Numbered from the stretch's first letter, positions 1-10,111 are shown. The stretch is DNA of 64,000 nt from Brevundimonas naejangsanensis DSM 23858 (GCF_000421705.1 NZ_ATXN01000006.1:62001-126000); one strand, 5' to 3'. Notes: generated by a model not told the origin, from the sequence alone. Made by a program: numbers and translations.

Positions 1-1
1 G

Positions 2-817
2 GGGCCGATCGCCCTTCTGGAAGTCCAAGGCTACGCTTTCGCCGCCTGGAAGGCTCTGGCCGAAATGGGCGCCGTCCTCGGCGACGGCCGCGCCGACGAA
101 TGGGCGAACCGGGCCGAGGCGCTGCGCGCCCTGGTCGAGGAGCGCTACTGGATGGAGGACGAGGGCTTCTACGCCATCGCCCTGGACGGCGACGGCGAGC
201 AGTGCCGGGCCATAGGCTCCAACGCCGGGCACCTGCTGTTCACGGGCCTGCCCTCGCACGAGCGGGCGCGGCGGGTGACGCGGCGGATGCTGACGGCCGA
301 GTTCCGCTCAGGCTGGGGCCTGCGGACCCTGGCCAAGGGGCAGGCCCGCTTCAACCCGATGAGCTATCACAACGGCTCAGTCTGGCCGCACGACACGGCG
401 CTGGCTGCGGCCGGCATGGCGCGTTACGGCGAGCGCCATGCCGTGGCCATGCTGCTGGGCGAGATCTACGGCTCGGCCGCCCATTTCCAGATGCGCCTGC
501 CCGAACTGTTCTGCGGCTTCGTGCGCGAAACGGGCGAGCCGCCGATCGCCTATCCGGTCGCCTGCCTGCCGCAGGCCTGGGCGGCCGGGTCGGTCTTTCT
601 GATGATGCAGTCGGTGCTGGGCCTGAGCATCGACGCCGCCGAGGGGCTGGTCGAGGTCAACAATCCCGCCCTGCCCGCCGGGCTGGACCGACTGTCGATC
701 ACGCGGCTGAAGGTCGGCGACGGGGTGATCGACCTGCACTTCCAACGCCTGAACGGCCATGTGGTGGTCATGCCGCGCGAACGCAGCGGGACGGTGAATC
801 TGAGGGCGACGGGCTAG
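2..817 (+). CDS. Glycogen-debranching-like glycoside hydrolase, C-terminal part
   Basis: The reading frame is open from the left edge of the window, so the 5' end and start codon are missing; the methionine at 65 is internal. The about 270 visible residues look like the (alpha/alpha)6 catalytic domain of amylo-alpha-1,6-glucosidase/MGH1-type enzymes. Recognisable are a block with SNAGHLLFTGLP, a WGLRTLA segment and SYHNGSVWPHD, typical of the barrel of this group. The family hydrolyses alpha-glucosidic linkages, but substrate cannot be judged from a fragment. It converges on mutY, and the two stop codons share the palindrome CTAG, overlapping by four bases. Confidence 0.75.
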   Translation, partial: GPIALLEVQGYAFAAWKALAEMGAVLGDGRADEWANRAEALRALVEERYWMEDEGFYAIALDGDGEQCRAIGSNAGHLLFTGLPSHERARRVTRRMLTAEFRSGWGLRTLAKGQARFNPMSYHNGSVWPHDTALAAAGMARYGERHAVAMLLGEIYGSAAHFQMRLPELFCGFVRETGEPPIAYPVACLPQAWAAGSVFLMMQSVLGLSIDAAEGLVEVNNPALPAGLDRLSITRLKVGDGVIDLHFQRLNGHVVVMPRERSGTVNLRATG

Positions 818-1836
818 GCCGCGCCCAGAGCCCGCTCCAGCGCCTTCCTGAACACGGTCGGCAGGGCTTTGGCCGCCTCGTCCGCCGGGGTCCATGAGAA
901 ATCGCCCTCGCCCGTCGCCACATGCACCTCCAGCGTCAGGCTGAAGTGAGTGAAGACGTGCTCGACCGATCCGGCCGCGCGCCAGTCGCCCCCGGTCGGC
1001 GGGGCGAAATCCGGCGCCGCGCTCCAGTCCGAGGTCGGCAGGCCCGCCATGCCGCCCAGAAGCCCCCTGTCCGGCCGCCGCACCAGGGCGACTCGGCCCG
1101 CGCCATCCGTCAACACATAGGCGTAACCCCGCCGGTGCGGCCGCTCGGCCTTCTTCGTCTTCAGGGGATAGCGTTCGGGCGTCCCCGTCTTCAGCGCCTC
1201 GCAGCCGAAGGCGAGCGGACACTGATCGCACAGCGGCGACCGGGGCCGACATACGCCCGAGCCCAGATCCATCAGCGCCTGCGCCCAGTCGCCCGGCCGG
1301 TGCTCGTCCACGAACAGGGCCGCCAGCCGCCGCAGTTCGGGCCGGGCGGCGGGCAAAGGCGTCTCGACCGCGAACAGGCGGCTCATCACCCGCTCGACAT
1401 TGCCATCGACGACATTGGCGGGCTGGTCGAAGGCGATGGCGGCCACGGCCGCGGCGGTATAGGCGCCGACTCCCGGCAGGGCCAGAAGCTCAGCCTCGGT
1501 CTGCGGAAAGACGCCGCCGTATTCGGCCGCCACGGCGCGGGCGCAGGCCAGAAGGTTTCGCGCCCGGGCGTAGTAGCCCAGCCCCGCCCAGGCGGCCATC
1601 AACTCCGCGTCTTCGACCGCAGCCAGGTCGGCCACCGTCGGCCAGCGCGTCGTGAAGCGCTCGAAATAGGGCGCGGCGTGCGGCACCGTCGTCTGCTGCA
1701 GCATCACCTCGGACAGCCAGACGCGATAGGGATCGGTCTTCGTCTTAGCCCCCGGCGGCGCGCGCCACGGCAGGCTGCGCGCATGGGCGTCGTACCAATC
1801 AAGCAGGGCGGCGCGGAGAGAGGGGACGTCGGTCAT
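814..1836 (-). CDS. mutY: A/G-specific adenine DNA glycosylase MutY
   Basis: Removes adenine mispaired with 8-oxoguanine or guanine, starting base-excision repair. The 340 residues show the whole family layout: catalytic Glu43 in SEVMLQQTT, the helix-hairpin-helix LPGVGAYTA near 120-128, catalytic Asp144 in VVDGNVERV, and the [4Fe-4S] cluster ligands Cys196, Cys203, Cys206 and Cys212 (C-X6-C-X2-C-X5-C). The C-terminal third is the NUDIX-like domain that reads 8-oxoG, including the EHVFTHFSLTL segment. It is divergent from the DUF721 gene with only 21 bases between the start codons, so the two promoters must overlap or lie inside the genes. Length is normal for the family. Confidence 0.96.
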   Translation of the reverse strand: MTDVPSLRAALLDWYDAHARSLPWRAPPGAKTKTDPYRVWLSEVMLQQTTVPHAAPYFERFTTRWPTVADLAAVEDAELMAAWAGLGYYARARNLLACARAVAAEYGGVFPQTEAELLALPGVGAYTAAAVAAIAFDQPANVVDGNVERVMSRLFAVETPLPAARPELRRLAALFVDEHRPGDWAQALMDLGSGVCRPRSPLCDQCPLAFGCEALKTGTPERYPLKTKKAERPHRRGYAYVLTDGAGRVALVRRPDRGLLGGMAGLPTSDWSAAPDFAPPTGGDWRAAGSVEHVFTHFSLTLEVHVATGEGDFSWTPADEAAKALPTVFRKALERALGAA

Positions 1837-1857
1837 CGGTCACGCTATATAGGACGA

Positions 1858-2415
1858 ATGCGTCGTCCCCTGCCCACCGAAAGCGAAGCGCGCGAAATCC
1901 TGGCTCGACGCCGGACGCGCCCGCCGTTGCGCCCGCCGCCCCCTGCGGGCCGGTCGCTGGCGCCGCTGATCAAGAAGCTGGACGCCCAGTTCGGGCGCGG
2001 CGCCTCGGCGCTGGAGCCGCGCTGGGTCGAGATCGTCGGCGAACGTCTGGCCCGCGTCACTCGCCCGCAGAAGCTGACCAAGGGACGCGGCAATGCGGGC
2101 GGAACGCTGGAGTTGCGCGTCGCTGGTCCCGCCGCCCTGCTGGTCCAGCACCAATCGGGTGATATCATCCAGCGGGTGAACCTGTTTCTGGGCGCAGGTT
2201 CGGTCGAGAAACTGCGCATCGCCCAAGGGCCGGTGAAGCCCCTGCCTGCCGAGGGCGCCAGGCCCCGCCCGCGCGGCCGCGCGGTCCTGCCGCCCCTGCC
2301 CGCCGCGATGGAAGCGGAGCTGAACGCCTCGGTCGAGGCGGCTCCCGACGGGCTGAAGGCGGCGCTGGGCAAGCTGGGGCGCGCCGTGCTGTCGCAGCCC
2401 CCGCGCAAAGAGTGA
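1858..2415 (+). CDS. DUF721 (DciA-like) protein
   Basis: A 185-residue protein with a DUF721 domain in its first half, including the LEPRWVEIVGERLARVTRPQKL block and the strand GGTLELRVAGPAALLVQHQ. DUF721 is the domain of DciA, the DnaB helicase loader or operator found in most bacteria that lack DnaC; whether this copy performs that role is inference from the family. The C-terminal part (about 120-185) is rich in Pro, Arg and Ala and probably disordered. An open frame extends far upstream, but ATG 1858 is chosen because the domain begins just after it and it lies 21 bases from the mutY start. Confidence 0.8.
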   Translation: MRRPLPTESEAREILARRRTRPPLRPPPPAGRSLAPLIKKLDAQFGRGASALEPRWVEIVGERLARVTRPQKLTKGRGNAGGTLELRVAGPAALLVQHQSGDIIQRVNLFLGAGSVEKLRIAQGPVKPLPAEGARPRPRGRAVLPPLPAAMEAELNASVEAAPDGLKAALGKLGRAVLSQPPRKE

Positions 2416-2519
2416 CGTTGACAAACCTTCGCCACCGGCGTTCTCGACATTCAGACGTTTTCGCTCGCGCGCGAGAATCGCGCGACGGTTCCGCATCTCA
2501 TTTCTGACAAGGACCTCCA

Positions 2520-3155
2520 ATGGCCCCGACCTTCAAATACGCCGCCATGAGCCGCCGCGCCGCCCTGTCCGCCGCCGCCCTGGCCTCGATGGCCGTGCTG
2601 GCCGGTTGTTCGGGCGGCGGCGCCGGGGGCGAAGTCGCAGGCGACATGGCCCAGGGCGCGCCCGAAGGCGCCAAGGTCACCGTCGTGGAATACGCCTCGA
2701 TCACCTGCGGCCACTGCGCCGTCTGGAATGAGGAGGTCTATCCCGAGTTCAAGACCAAATACATCGACACCAAGAAGGTCCGCTACGTCTTCCGCGAATT
2801 CCCGACGCCACCGCAAGACATCGCCGTCGCCGGCTTCCTGATCGCCCGCTGCGCCGGTCCGGACAAGTATTTCGACGTCGTTCACGACATCATGGCCAGC
2901 CAGAAGGAATGGCTGGCGGGCGTGGCGCCGCGCACCACCCTGTTCCGCGCCGGTCAGGCGGCAGGCCTCAGCGAGCAGCAGATCAACGACTGCATCCGCG
3001 ACAAGGCCGCCATCGATGCGATGGAGAAGCGCATTCAGGCCGGCATCAGCGCCGGCGTGACCGGCACGCCCTACTTCACGGTCAACGGCGTGAACGTGGC
3101 CGACAGCTCCCTGTCCGGCCTCTCTGAGGCCATCGACGCGGCGCTGGCGAAGTAA
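2520..3155 (+). CDS. DsbA-family thiol:disulfide oxidoreductase, predicted lipoprotein
   Basis: A 211-residue thioredoxin-fold protein with the active site Cys63-Gly-His-Cys66 and the cis-proline Pro184 in VTGTPYF. The N-terminus is a lipoprotein signal ending in VLAGC, so Cys30 should be lipidated and the enzyme tethered in the periplasm. The helical insertion between motif and cis-Pro is typical of DsbA/BdbD-like proteins. The start at 2520 has AAGGA seven bases upstream; ATG 2547 is a possible alternative. A TTGACA hexamer at 2418-2423 could be part of its promoter. A paralogue follows 105 bases later. The role is presumably oxidation or isomerisation of disulfides in exported proteins. 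Confidence 0.88.
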   Translation: MAPTFKYAAMSRRAALSAAALASMAVLAGCSGGGAGGEVAGDMAQGAPEGAKVTVVEYASITCGHCAVWNEEVYPEFKTKYIDTKKVRYVFREFPTPPQDIAVAGFLIARCAGPDKYFDVVHDIMASQKEWLAGVAPRTTLFRAGQAAGLSEQQINDCIRDKAAIDAMEKRIQAGISAGVTGTPYFTVNGVNVADSSLSGLSEAIDAALAK

Positions 3156-3260
3156 ACGGCAAGGCGGTGGGCGGCGTATGGCCTGCTCACCGCCAGCCGC
3201 CCAAGTGCCAGTCACCCAAAGGCCTGTCAGCCCACATCGATCCCCTGCTATAAAGCGCTC

Positions 3261-3917
3261 ATGACCCGTCACATCCTGCCCCTGATTTCGGCCTTGGCGA
3301 TTGTCGGCCTGAGCGCCGCTCCCGCCGTCGCGATGGACCTGGTCCGCAAGTCCGCCGCATCCTCGTCCTCCGCGCAGGCGGCGGTTCCGGCCGTGACGAC
3401 GGCCGACCGGGTGATGGGCCGCGCCGACGCCCCCGTGACAGTGATCGAGTACGCCTCCTTCACCTGCAACCATTGCGCCGACTGGACCAATGAGGTGCTG
3501 CCCCAGTTCAAGGCCCGCTATATCGACACAGGCAAGGCAAGGCTGGTGTTCCGCGACATGCCCACGGCCCCGGCCCAGATCGCCTCGACGGCGGCGGGCA
3601 TCGGGCGGTGCGCCGCGCCGGACCGCTTTTTCGACGTGGCCCGCGCCTTCATGAGCGGTCAGGCCGCCGCCTTCGAAAAAGGCGACGCCCGCGAATGGTT
3701 CATGAACGCCATCGCCGCCAGCGGCCGCACGCAGGAACAGATCGAGACCTGTCTGAAGGCCCCCGCCACCAGTCAGGCCCTGCAGGCCGAGGTAGAGGGC
3801 GCCGTGGCCGCAGGCGTGACGGGCACCCCCTCCTTCTTCGTCAACGGCAAGCGGGTCGAAGACCATTCGCTGGAGGCCCTGTCAGCGGCCATCGACCCGT
3901 TGATCCGGGCGCGCTGA
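3261..3917 (+). CDS. DsbA-family thiol:disulfide oxidoreductase, predicted periplasmic
   Basis: A 218-residue paralogue of the preceding gene. It has a cleavable signal peptide (predicted cut after AVA, about residue 24) and no lipobox, so it should be soluble in the periplasm. The redox motif is Cys69-Asn-His-Cys72, differing from CGHC in the neighbour, and the cis-proline is Pro190 in VTGTPSF. Both share the EYASxTCxHCAxW block. The middle dipeptide of CXXC sets redox potential in this superfamily, so the two probably differ in oxidising power. smc starts ten bases downstream, suggesting joint transcription. Confidence 0.88.
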   Translation: MTRHILPLISALAIVGLSAAPAVAMDLVRKSAASSSSAQAAVPAVTTADRVMGRADAPVTVIEYASFTCNHCADWTNEVLPQFKARYIDTGKARLVFRDMPTAPAQIASTAAGIGRCAAPDRFFDVARAFMSGQAAAFEKGDAREWFMNAIAASGRTQEQIETCLKAPATSQALQAEVEGAVAAGVTGTPSFFVNGKRVEDHSLEALSAAIDPLIRAR

Positions 3918-3927
3918 CGCCGACGCG

Positions 3928-6900
3928 ATGCAGTTCCAGCGCCTCCGGCTCGTCGGCTTCAAATCCTTCGTCGACCCGGCCGAGGTGCAGATCGAGGCCG
4001 GGCTGACCGGCATCGTCGGGCCGAACGGCTGCGGCAAGTCGAACGTGCTGGAAAGCCTGCGCTGGGTCATGGGCGCCAACTCGGCCAAAGCCATGCGCGG
4101 CCAGGGCATGGAGGACGTGATCTTCGCCGGCGCCGCAGGCCGTCCGCCGCGCAACCACGCCGAAGTCCAGCTGACCATCGACAATGCCAGCAAGCGCGCG
4201 CCCCAACCCTTTACCGACAGCCCCATGCTGGAGGTCTCGCGCCGGATCGAGCGCGGTCGCGGCTCGACCTATCGCATCAACGGCAAGGAGGTGCGGGCGC
4301 GCGACGTGCAGCTGCTGTTCGCCGACGCCTCGACCGGCGCCAACAGCCCGGCCCTGGTGCGTCAGGGCCAGATCAGCGAACTGATCGCCGCCAAGCCGCA
4401 GAACCGCCGCCGCATCCTCGAAGAAGCCGGGGGCGTGGCGGGCCTGCACACGCGGCGCCATGAGGCGGAGCTGCGGCTGCGGGCCGCCGAGACCAACCTC
4501 GACCGGCTGGACGACATCGGCAAGGAGCTGGAGTCGACGCTGAACCGGCTGAAGCGCGAGGCGCGTCAGGCGGAGAAGTACAAGAAGATTTCGGCCGAGA
4601 TCCGCGCGCTTCAGGCGGCCCTGCTCTACGTCCGCTGGACCGACGCCAAGGCGGCGGCCGAGACGGCGGCGGCCGAACTGCGCGAGGCGGATCGTCTCGT
4701 CGCCGAGACCACCACGGCGGCGGCGGCGGCCCAGACGGCGGCCCTGAACGCCCAGGAGGGGCTGAAGCCCGCGCGCGAGGAAGACGCGGTCGCCACCGCC
4801 CTGCTGAACCGCGCCATCATCGAGCGCGACCGACTGGACATGGCCGAACAGGCCGCCCGCGCCGAGGTCGACCGCCTGAAGGCCGAGGTCGCCCGCATCG
4901 AGGCCGACCGTGTGCGCGAGGACAGCATGGCCGCCGACGCCGGGCGCGAGCTGGAACGGCTGGGCCGCGAGCTTGAGAAGCTGAAGGCCGAGATCGCCGC
5001 CGCCCCCGAGCTCGGCCCCGAACTGGAACGCGCCCTGCTGGAAGCCGAGGACGCCCGCAAGGCCGCCGACGCCGAGGTCGAACGACTGGCCGGGACGCTG
5101 GCCGCCGTCGAGGCCCGCGCCAACGCTGAAAGCGCGAGGAAGCGCGACGCCGAGGCCCGACTGGCGCGCGTGAAGGGTCAGCACGAACAGGCCCGCCGCG
5201 AACGCGAGGCCCTCGGCCCTCTGGAAACGCCCGAGATCGAGACCGCGCGCACGGCGCTGGAAACCGCCCAGACCGAACTGGCCGCCGCGCGCGAGGCCGT
5301 CGAAGCCGCCGAGACAAAACGCAGCGACATCGCCCGCGCCGAGCAGGAGGCGCGCACCAACGCCCGCGCCGCCGAGGACCGGCTGGGGCGTCTGCAAACC
5401 GAGGCGCGCGGACTGGCCCAACTGCTGGTCACGGGCAAGCGCGAGCACCCTCCGGCGCTGGATCAGGTGTCGGCGGCCAAGGGGTATGAAGCCGCGCTGG
5501 CGGCCGCGCTGGGCGATGATCTCGACGCGGCGCTGGACACCCGCGCCCCTGCACACTGGGCGGGCGCCGAGGCATCGCCGCCCGACTGGCCGCAAGGGGT
5601 CGAGCCCCTGTCCGCCCATGTGCCCGCGCCGGATCAACTGGCGGCGCGTCTGGCTTTTTGCGGCGTGGCCCCGCGCGAACGGATCGCCGAACTGGCCCGC
5701 GCCCTGCCGCGCGGCGCGCGCCTGACGACGGTCGAGGGCGACCTCTATCGCTGGGACGGCTTCGTCAGCCGCGCCGAAGCGCCCCGCCCCGCCGCCGTGC
5801 GTCTGGCCCAGCGCACCCGCCTGTCGGAACTGGAAGCCGAGATCGACCTCGGCAAGCCCGCGCTGGAGACGGCGCAAGGCGCGCTGAAGGCAGCGGGCGA
5901 AGCTTTCCGCGCCGCCGAGGAGGAGGTGAAGGCCGCGCGCCTGCGCCCCTTCACCCTAGACAAACAGGTGGTCTCGGCGCGTGACCGGCTGGAATCCCTG
6001 ATGCGCGATCAGGCCCGCAAGGAGGCCCGCGCCCAGTCGCTGGACGAGACGGTCGCCCGGCTGAACGGCGAGGTGCAAGAGGCCGAGGCCGCCTTCGCCG
6101 AGGCCAGTTCGGTGGAGTCGTCCTCCGACGTGGTCGTCGGCCTGCGTCAGGAGTTGACCGAGGCGCGCGGCGGCGCCGAGCGCGCCCGGCTGGCGGCGCA
6201 GGCCGCCCGCTCGACCCGCGACGAGGAAGCGCGCGACCGCGCCATGCGCGAGCAACGGCTGGGCAGCCTGACCCGCGCCCGCGAGGGCTGGGTCACGCGG
6301 TCCGGCGACAGCGCCGCCCGCCTCAAAACGCTGGAGCGCGATGCCGAGAAGGCGCAAGCCGCTCTGACGAAGGCGCAGGCCGCGCCCGCCGGTTTCGTCG
6401 AGCAGCGCAACGCCCTGATGGACTCTCTGGCCGAGGCCGAGAAGCGCAAGCAGGCGGCGACCGACGCCGTGGCTGTCGCCGAGGCGGGCGCTCAGGAAGC
6501 CGACCGCGCCGCCCGCGCCGCCGAAACCGCCGCCTCTCAGGCACGCGAGAGCCGGGCGGGCCTGTCCGCTCGCGCCGAGGCGGCGGCCGAAAAGCTGGCC
6601 GAGAGCGCGGCCAACATCCGCGAGACGGCGCAGATGTCGCCCGAGGAACTGGGCCGGAAACTGACCGACGACGCCATCGCCCGCCCGCCCGACGCGGCGG
6701 GGGCCGAGAGCCTGCTGTACGGTCTTGAGCGCGAGCGCGAGGCGCTGGGCGCCGTCAACCTCCGCGCCGAGGAAGAGGCGGCCGAATACGGCGACCGGCT
6801 CAGCGCCATGAAAACCGAGCGCATCGACCTGACGCAGGCGATCGCAAAACTCAGGGACGGCATCGACGAGCTGAACGCCGAGGGACGCGAGCGGCTGATC

Positions 6901-7368
6901 GCCGCCTTTGACGTCATCAACACCAACTTCAAGACCCTGTTCGAGGCCCTGTTCGGCGGCGGTCAGGCCGAACTGAAGCTGGTCGAAAGCGACGATCCGC
7001 TGGAGGCGGGGCTGGAAATCTACGCCTGCCCGCCCGGCAAGCGGCTGTCGGTCATGAGCCTGATGAGCGGCGGCGAGCAGGCGCTGACGGCGGCGGCGCT
7101 GATCTTCGGCGTCTTCCTGGCCAATCCGGCGCCGGTCTGCGTGCTGGACGAGGTGGACGCGCCGCTGGACGACGCCAACGTCGACCGCTTCTGCCGGATG
7201 CTGCACGAGATGCGCAGCCGCACCGACACCCGCTTCATCGTCATCACCCACAACCCCGTCACCATGAGCCGGATGGACCGCCTCTACGGCGTCACCATGC
7301 CCGAACGCGGCATGAGCCAGCTGGTCAGCGTCGACCTGCAACAGGCCGAAGAGATCGTGACTGCGTAA
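3928..7368 (+). CDS. smc: Chromosome segregation ATPase SMC
   Basis: The ATPase of bacterial condensin, which with ScpA and ScpB organises and segregates the chromosome. The 1146 residues show the Walker A GPNGCGKS at 31-38, two long Ala/Glu/Arg-rich coiled-coil arms, a hinge at about 510-640, the ABC signature LMSGGEQ at 1045-1051 and the Walker B VCVLDE with catalytic Glu1075. Length is normal for SMC. ATG 3928 begins the conserved [14 protein letters not shown] head directly. It starts ten bases after the second DsbA-like gene, an unusual partner. scpA and scpB are not in the window. It converges on the glycosyltransferase gene with a hairpin repeat between. Confidence 0.96.
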   Translation: MQFQRLRLVGFKSFVDPAEVQIEAGLTGIVGPNGCGKSNVLESLRWVMGANSAKAMRGQGMEDVIFAGAAGRPPRNHAEVQLTIDNASKRAPQPFTDSPMLEVSRRIERGRGSTYRINGKEVRARDVQLLFADASTGANSPALVRQGQISELIAAKPQNRRRILEEAGGVAGLHTRRHEAELRLRAAETNLDRLDDIGKELESTLNRLKREARQAEKYKKISAEIRALQAALLYVRWTDAKAAAETAAAELREADRLVAETTTAAAAAQTAALNAQEGLKPAREEDAVATALLNRAIIERDRLDMAEQAARAEVDRLKAEVARIEADRVREDSMAADAGRELERLGRELEKLKAEIAAAPELGPELERALLEAEDARKAADAEVERLAGTLAAVEARANAESARKRDAEARLARVKGQHEQARREREALGPLETPEIETARTALETAQTELAAAREAVEAAETKRSDIARAEQEARTNARAAEDRLGRLQTEARGLAQLLVTGKREHPPALDQVSAAKGYEAALAAALGDDLDAALDTRAPAHWAGAEASPPDWPQGVEPLSAHVPAPDQLAARLAFCGVAPRERIAELARALPRGARLTTVEGDLYRWDGFVSRAEAPRPAAVRLAQRTRLSELEAEIDLGKPALETAQGALKAAGEAFRAAEEEVKAARLRPFTLDKQVVSARDRLESLMRDQARKEARAQSLDETVARLNGEVQEAEAAFAEASSVESSSDVVVGLRQELTEARGGAERARLAAQAARSTRDEEARDRAMREQRLGSLTRAREGWVTRSGDSAARLKTLERDAEKAQAALTKAQAAPAGFVEQRNALMDSLAEAEKRKQAATDAVAVAEAGAQEADRAARAAETAASQARESRAGLSARAEAAAEKLAESAANIRETAQMSPEELGRKLTDDAIARPPDAAGAESLLYGLEREREALGAVNLRAEEEAAEYGDRLSAMKTERIDLTQAIAKLRDGIDELNAEGRERLIAAFDVINTNFKTLFEALFGGGQAELKLVESDDPLEAGLEIYACPPGKRLSVMSLMSGGEQALTAAALIFGVFLANPAPVCVLDEVDAPLDDANVDRFCRMLHEMRSRTDTRFIVITHNPVTMSRMDRLYGVTMPERGMSQLVSVDLQQAEEIVTA

Positions 7369-7381
7369 GGTAAGGGCGCCT

Positions 7382-7507
7382 CTCCTCCCCATGAAATGGG
7401 GAGGTGGATCGACGGCGCAGCCGACGAGACGGAGGGGCCGCTTGGTTCCGCTGTCGCAAAGCCCCTCCACCGCTTCGCGGTCCCCCTCCCCATTTCATGG
7501 GGAGGAA
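7382..7507. repeat. Intergenic inverted-repeat element (CTCCTCCCCATGAAAT family)
   Basis: Two arms in opposite orientation, near 7382-7403 and 7484-7507, flank about 80 bases with GACGGAGGGGC and GCCCCTCCACC as an inner inverted pair. Each arm contains its own palindrome, CTCCCCAT followed by ATGGGGAG. It fills the gap between the convergent smc and glycosyltransferase genes and could fold into a long hairpin, possibly working as a terminator or mRNA end. A related single hairpin lies at 46587-46613. Confidence 0.8.
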
Positions 7508-7511
7508 GAGT

Positions 7512-8372
7512 TCAGCGCTTTCGGCGCCGCATGGCTGCGCGCACGTCGGCCAGGGCGGGTCCGATCAGGAACCACGGCTCGATGCAGTAGCGCGCGAACA
7601 GCCGCTTGGGATCAGCGAACAGGCGGAACAACCATTCGACGCCCAGCCGCCCCATCCAGCGCGGGGCGGCCTTCTGCACCCCGGCCTCATAGTCGAAGGC
7701 GGCGCCCACCGGCAGGATCGGAACCGCTGGCAGGGAGGCCAGATTGTCCGCGATCCACAGCTCCTGACGCGGCATCCCCATGCCGACGAACAACACGTGG
7801 GGGGCGAAATCCTTGATCGCCGCCAGAACCGCCGCATTGCCCAAGGACCCCGGCGTCGCGTCGAAATAGCCGCTGAGCCCCTGCACCGTCACGCGCGGGT
7901 AGCGGGCCGTCAGGCGACCTGCCGCCTCTTCGGCCACGCCGTCGGCGCCGCCGACATAGAGGACGCGCCAGCCCCTGCGGTCGGCCAGGGTCCAGAAATG
8001 GTCGCGCCAGTCCAGATAGGTGCAGCGATGGTGCGGCCGCGCCGGATAGCCCAGCAGACGGGCGAAATGGATCAGGGGCGTGGAGTCCAGCTCGATCAGA
8101 TCGGCCGCCTCATACAGACGCCGCATCCCCGGCGTGCGCCGGATCAGATAGAGACTGTGCAGATTGTGGTTGGCGACGATGGTCTGCACGCCCGCGTCCA
8201 CGCTGCGCTCCAGATGCAGCAGCACCTCTTCGGGTCGGACCAGATCGACCGGCTCGCCCAGCAGGATGATCCGCTCGTCCGGACGGCGTGTCCGGCGAAA
8301 CGGCGCCCGCTGCCGACGGCGGCGGTCAGGCGGGGGACCGGAGGGGTCAAAACCATGCGGCGCGTGATACAT
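7512..8372 (-). CDS. WecG/TagA/CpsF family glycosyltransferase
   Basis: A 286-residue GT26-family enzyme. The family transfers a sugar, often ManNAc or ManNAcA, from a nucleotide donor to a lipid-linked acceptor in polysaccharide or teichoic acid synthesis. Seen here are the acceptor-side [12 protein letters not shown] region, LYVGGADGV, and the family signature [15 protein letters not shown] followed by [11 protein letters not shown] and a basic C-terminus ([14 protein letters not shown]...R). The first about 30 residues are Pro/Arg-rich and the true start may be further in, near the [11 protein letters not shown] strand. In Caulobacterales such enzymes serve holdfast or exopolysaccharide synthesis, but no such genes lie next to it, so the product is unknown. 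Confidence 0.85.
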   Translation of the reverse strand: MYHAPHGFDPSGPPPDRRRRQRAPFRRTRRPDERIILLGEPVDLVRPEEVLLHLERSVDAGVQTIVANHNLHSLYLIRRTPGMRRLYEAADLIELDSTPLIHFARLLGYPARPHHRCTYLDWRDHFWTLADRRGWRVLYVGGADGVAEEAAGRLTARYPRVTVQGLSGYFDATPGSLGNAAVLAAIKDFAPHVLFVGMGMPRQELWIADNLASLPAVPILPVGAAFDYEAGVQKAAPRWMGRLGVEWLFRLFADPKRLFARYCIEPWFLIGPALADVRAAMRRRKR

Positions 8373-8457
8373 GACGGCTGTCTAGCCTGGCCGTTTCAAC
8401 ATCGGGTATGCGGACAGGGTTAATCCAAACCGAACACCGGCGCACCTCGGAGCAAGC

Positions 8458-8904
8458 ATGCTGACCATCCCCCCGCCGCCGCCCGCCGTCGAAGCCGCGC
8501 CGCCGCCGCTGTTGGCCTTTACCAGCAGCAACCGGTTCGCCGTCTTCGCTGATCTGGCGTCGACCATGCCGGAGCCCGACGAGGGAGCCTCTGTCGTGCG
8601 GATGCGGTCGCTGCAGATCAGCCGCGAGGACATGCTGATCGGCGGCGTCGCCTATGTCGGCGGCTGGTCGTGGTGGCGGTTCGACTGCGCCGCCTGGACG
8701 GCCGACCGGCTGGATTTCGCGTCGCTGCGCGCGGACGGGACCGAAGGCCCTGTCACGCCCGAGAAGGCGCCGCCGGCCCCGATCACGCCGGGTCAGGATG
8801 CTGCGGCGCTGGCCGTTGCGGCGTGCGGAAAGGCTGTTCCGGCGGTGGAAGCGACATCGACAGCGGCGGCGGTGTGGATCGGCCGCGCGCGGCTGGCGCC
8901 CTAA
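8458..8904 (+). CDS. Hypothetical protein with Pro-rich N-terminus
   Basis: A 148-residue protein that I do not recognise. A GGAG sequence sits just before the ATG. The N-terminus has a run of prolines (residues 4-9 and 15-17), with no clear signal peptide. The middle region (about 45-95) contains VVRMRSL, GGWSWWRFDCAAWTADRL and DFASLR, a Trp/Cys-containing block that resembles the small 'surface-adhesin' type domains, though too weakly to name. A second Cys is near 123. The C-terminal part is Ala/Pro rich. It is divergent from the glycosyltransferase gene and convergent with the MscS gene, so it stands alone. Confidence 0.6.
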   Translation: MLTIPPPPPAVEAAPPPLLAFTSSNRFAVFADLASTMPEPDEGASVVRMRSLQISREDMLIGGVAYVGGWSWWRFDCAAWTADRLDFASLRADGTEGPVTPEKAPPAPITPGQDAAALAVAACGKAVPAVEATSTAAAVWIGRARLAP

Positions 8905-8920
8905 GACCGCCCCCTGATCG

Positions 8921-10048
8921 TCATGGCGCTTCCGGCTTCAGGCGCAGGGCGCCGCGCTCCTCGCGATCCAGATCGACGCGGTCGCGCGGCAGGGCCTCGC
9001 GGCATTCGTCGCGCATGAAGGCCAGCATCTTCTCACGCACCTCGGCGCGCAGATCGAAGGCGACCGACGCGTTGCGCGCGCTGGTCAGGCAGCGGATCTG
9101 GGCCGTGCGTTCGGTGATGTCCGTCACCTGAAGGGCCACGACGTCGCCGTCCCAGTGCGGCGAGGCGTGGGCGATCTGCTCCAGCTTGACACGCAGCCGC
9201 TCGATCGGCGCCTCATAGTCGACGTAGAGGAAGACCACGCCGATGAGGCGCGAATCCTCGCGCGTCCAGTTCTGGAACGGCTTCTGGATGAAATAGGTCA
9301 GCGGCAGCACCATGCGCCGCCAGTCCCAAAGCTTGACCACTACATAGGTCGAGGTGATTTCCTCGACCCGGCCCCACTCGCCCTCGACGATCACGGCGTC
9401 GTCCAGCCGGATCGGCTGGGAGGTGGCGATCTGGATGCCCGCGATCAGATTGGTCAGGAAGGGCTGCAGCGCCAGACCGGCGACGATGCCGACCACCCCG
9501 GCCGAGGCCAGCAGCGACAGCCCCCACTGCTTGACCCCCGGAATGGTCAGCAGCGCCAGCCCCAGCGTCACCAGGCCGATCAATATGGCGGCGACCCGTT
9601 GCAGGATGCGCGTCTGGGTGACGTGCTTGCGGGCGTAGAGGTTGTCCTCCGCCTCCATGTTGAACTTCTTCAGGTGGACGATGGCGCCCATGTCTACCGC
9701 GCCGGCCAGCATCCAACCGGACACCAGGATGAAGCAGAACAGCAGGGTCCGGCGTATGAACAGCGACGGTTCGGGCGCCAGGGGCGACACCGTGACCGCC
9801 AGCGCCAGGGCGATGATCATCACCGCCAGCCGCACCTTCAGCCGAGCGCGCTTCAGCATCCCCTTCCAGAAGGCGTCGCGGTTGCGCACCGCCAGCCTCA
9901 GCAGGGCGAAGACAACCTGATTGGCGGCCCAGCCGATGAAGACGAATACGACCGTGATGATCGAGATCACCGCCCACTTCGGCAGCCAGTGAAACTGACG
10001 CCAGAGGGCGAAGACGGTGTTGGTCAGGTCGATGACGAACTGGGGCAT
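8921..10048 (-). CDS. MscS-family mechanosensitive ion channel
   Basis: A 375-residue inner-membrane protein with about five predicted membrane segments (near 25-45, 72-92, 100-120, 152-172 and 178-200). The last hydrophobic segment, GLSLLASAGVVGIVAGLALQ, is the Gly/Ala-rich pore helix, followed by the MscS beta domain with NLIAGIQIATSQPIRLDDAVIVEGEWGRVEEITSTYVV. The family releases solutes on hypo-osmotic shock. The cytoplasmic part ends in a charged tail. It lies 63 bases downstream of murG on the same strand, with a small hairpin between them; whether it is co-transcribed with the dcw cluster is open. Confidence 0.9.
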   Translation of the reverse strand: MPQFVIDLTNTVFALWRQFHWLPKWAVISIITVVFVFIGWAANQVVFALLRLAVRNRDAFWKGMLKRARLKVRLAVMIIALALAVTVSPLAPEPSLFIRRTLLFCFILVSGWMLAGAVDMGAIVHLKKFNMEAEDNLYARKHVTQTRILQRVAAILIGLVTLGLALLTIPGVKQWGLSLLASAGVVGIVAGLALQPFLTNLIAGIQIATSQPIRLDDAVIVEGEWGRVEEITSTYVVVKLWDWRRMVLPLTYFIQKPFQNWTREDSRLIGVVFLYVDYEAPIERLRVKLEQIAHASPHWDGDVVALQVTDITERTAQIRCLTSARNASVAFDLRAEVREKMLAFMRDECREALPRDRVDLDREERGALRLKPEAP

Positions 10049-10089
10049 GGAGGAAGGTTAGACGCGCGAAACAGCTACGTCACCCGCTT

Positions 10090-10110
10090 CCCTCTCCCGA
10101 TGGGAGAGGG
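10090..10110. repeat. Short palindromic repeat (CCCTCTCCC-GAT-GGGAGAGGG)
   Basis: A perfect nine-base stem with a three-base loop immediately after the murG stop codon. The same stem occurs at 21818-21838, 21998-22018 and 25567-25587. It may end or stabilise the dcw transcript; there is no T-run, so it is not a standard intrinsic terminator. Confidence 0.8.
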
Positions 10111-10111
10111 T

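Noticed and set aside
922..1857. Long open frame upstream of, and in frame with, the DUF721 gene
   Set aside because: It is antisense to mutY, whose motifs are complete. The conserved domain only starts after 1858.
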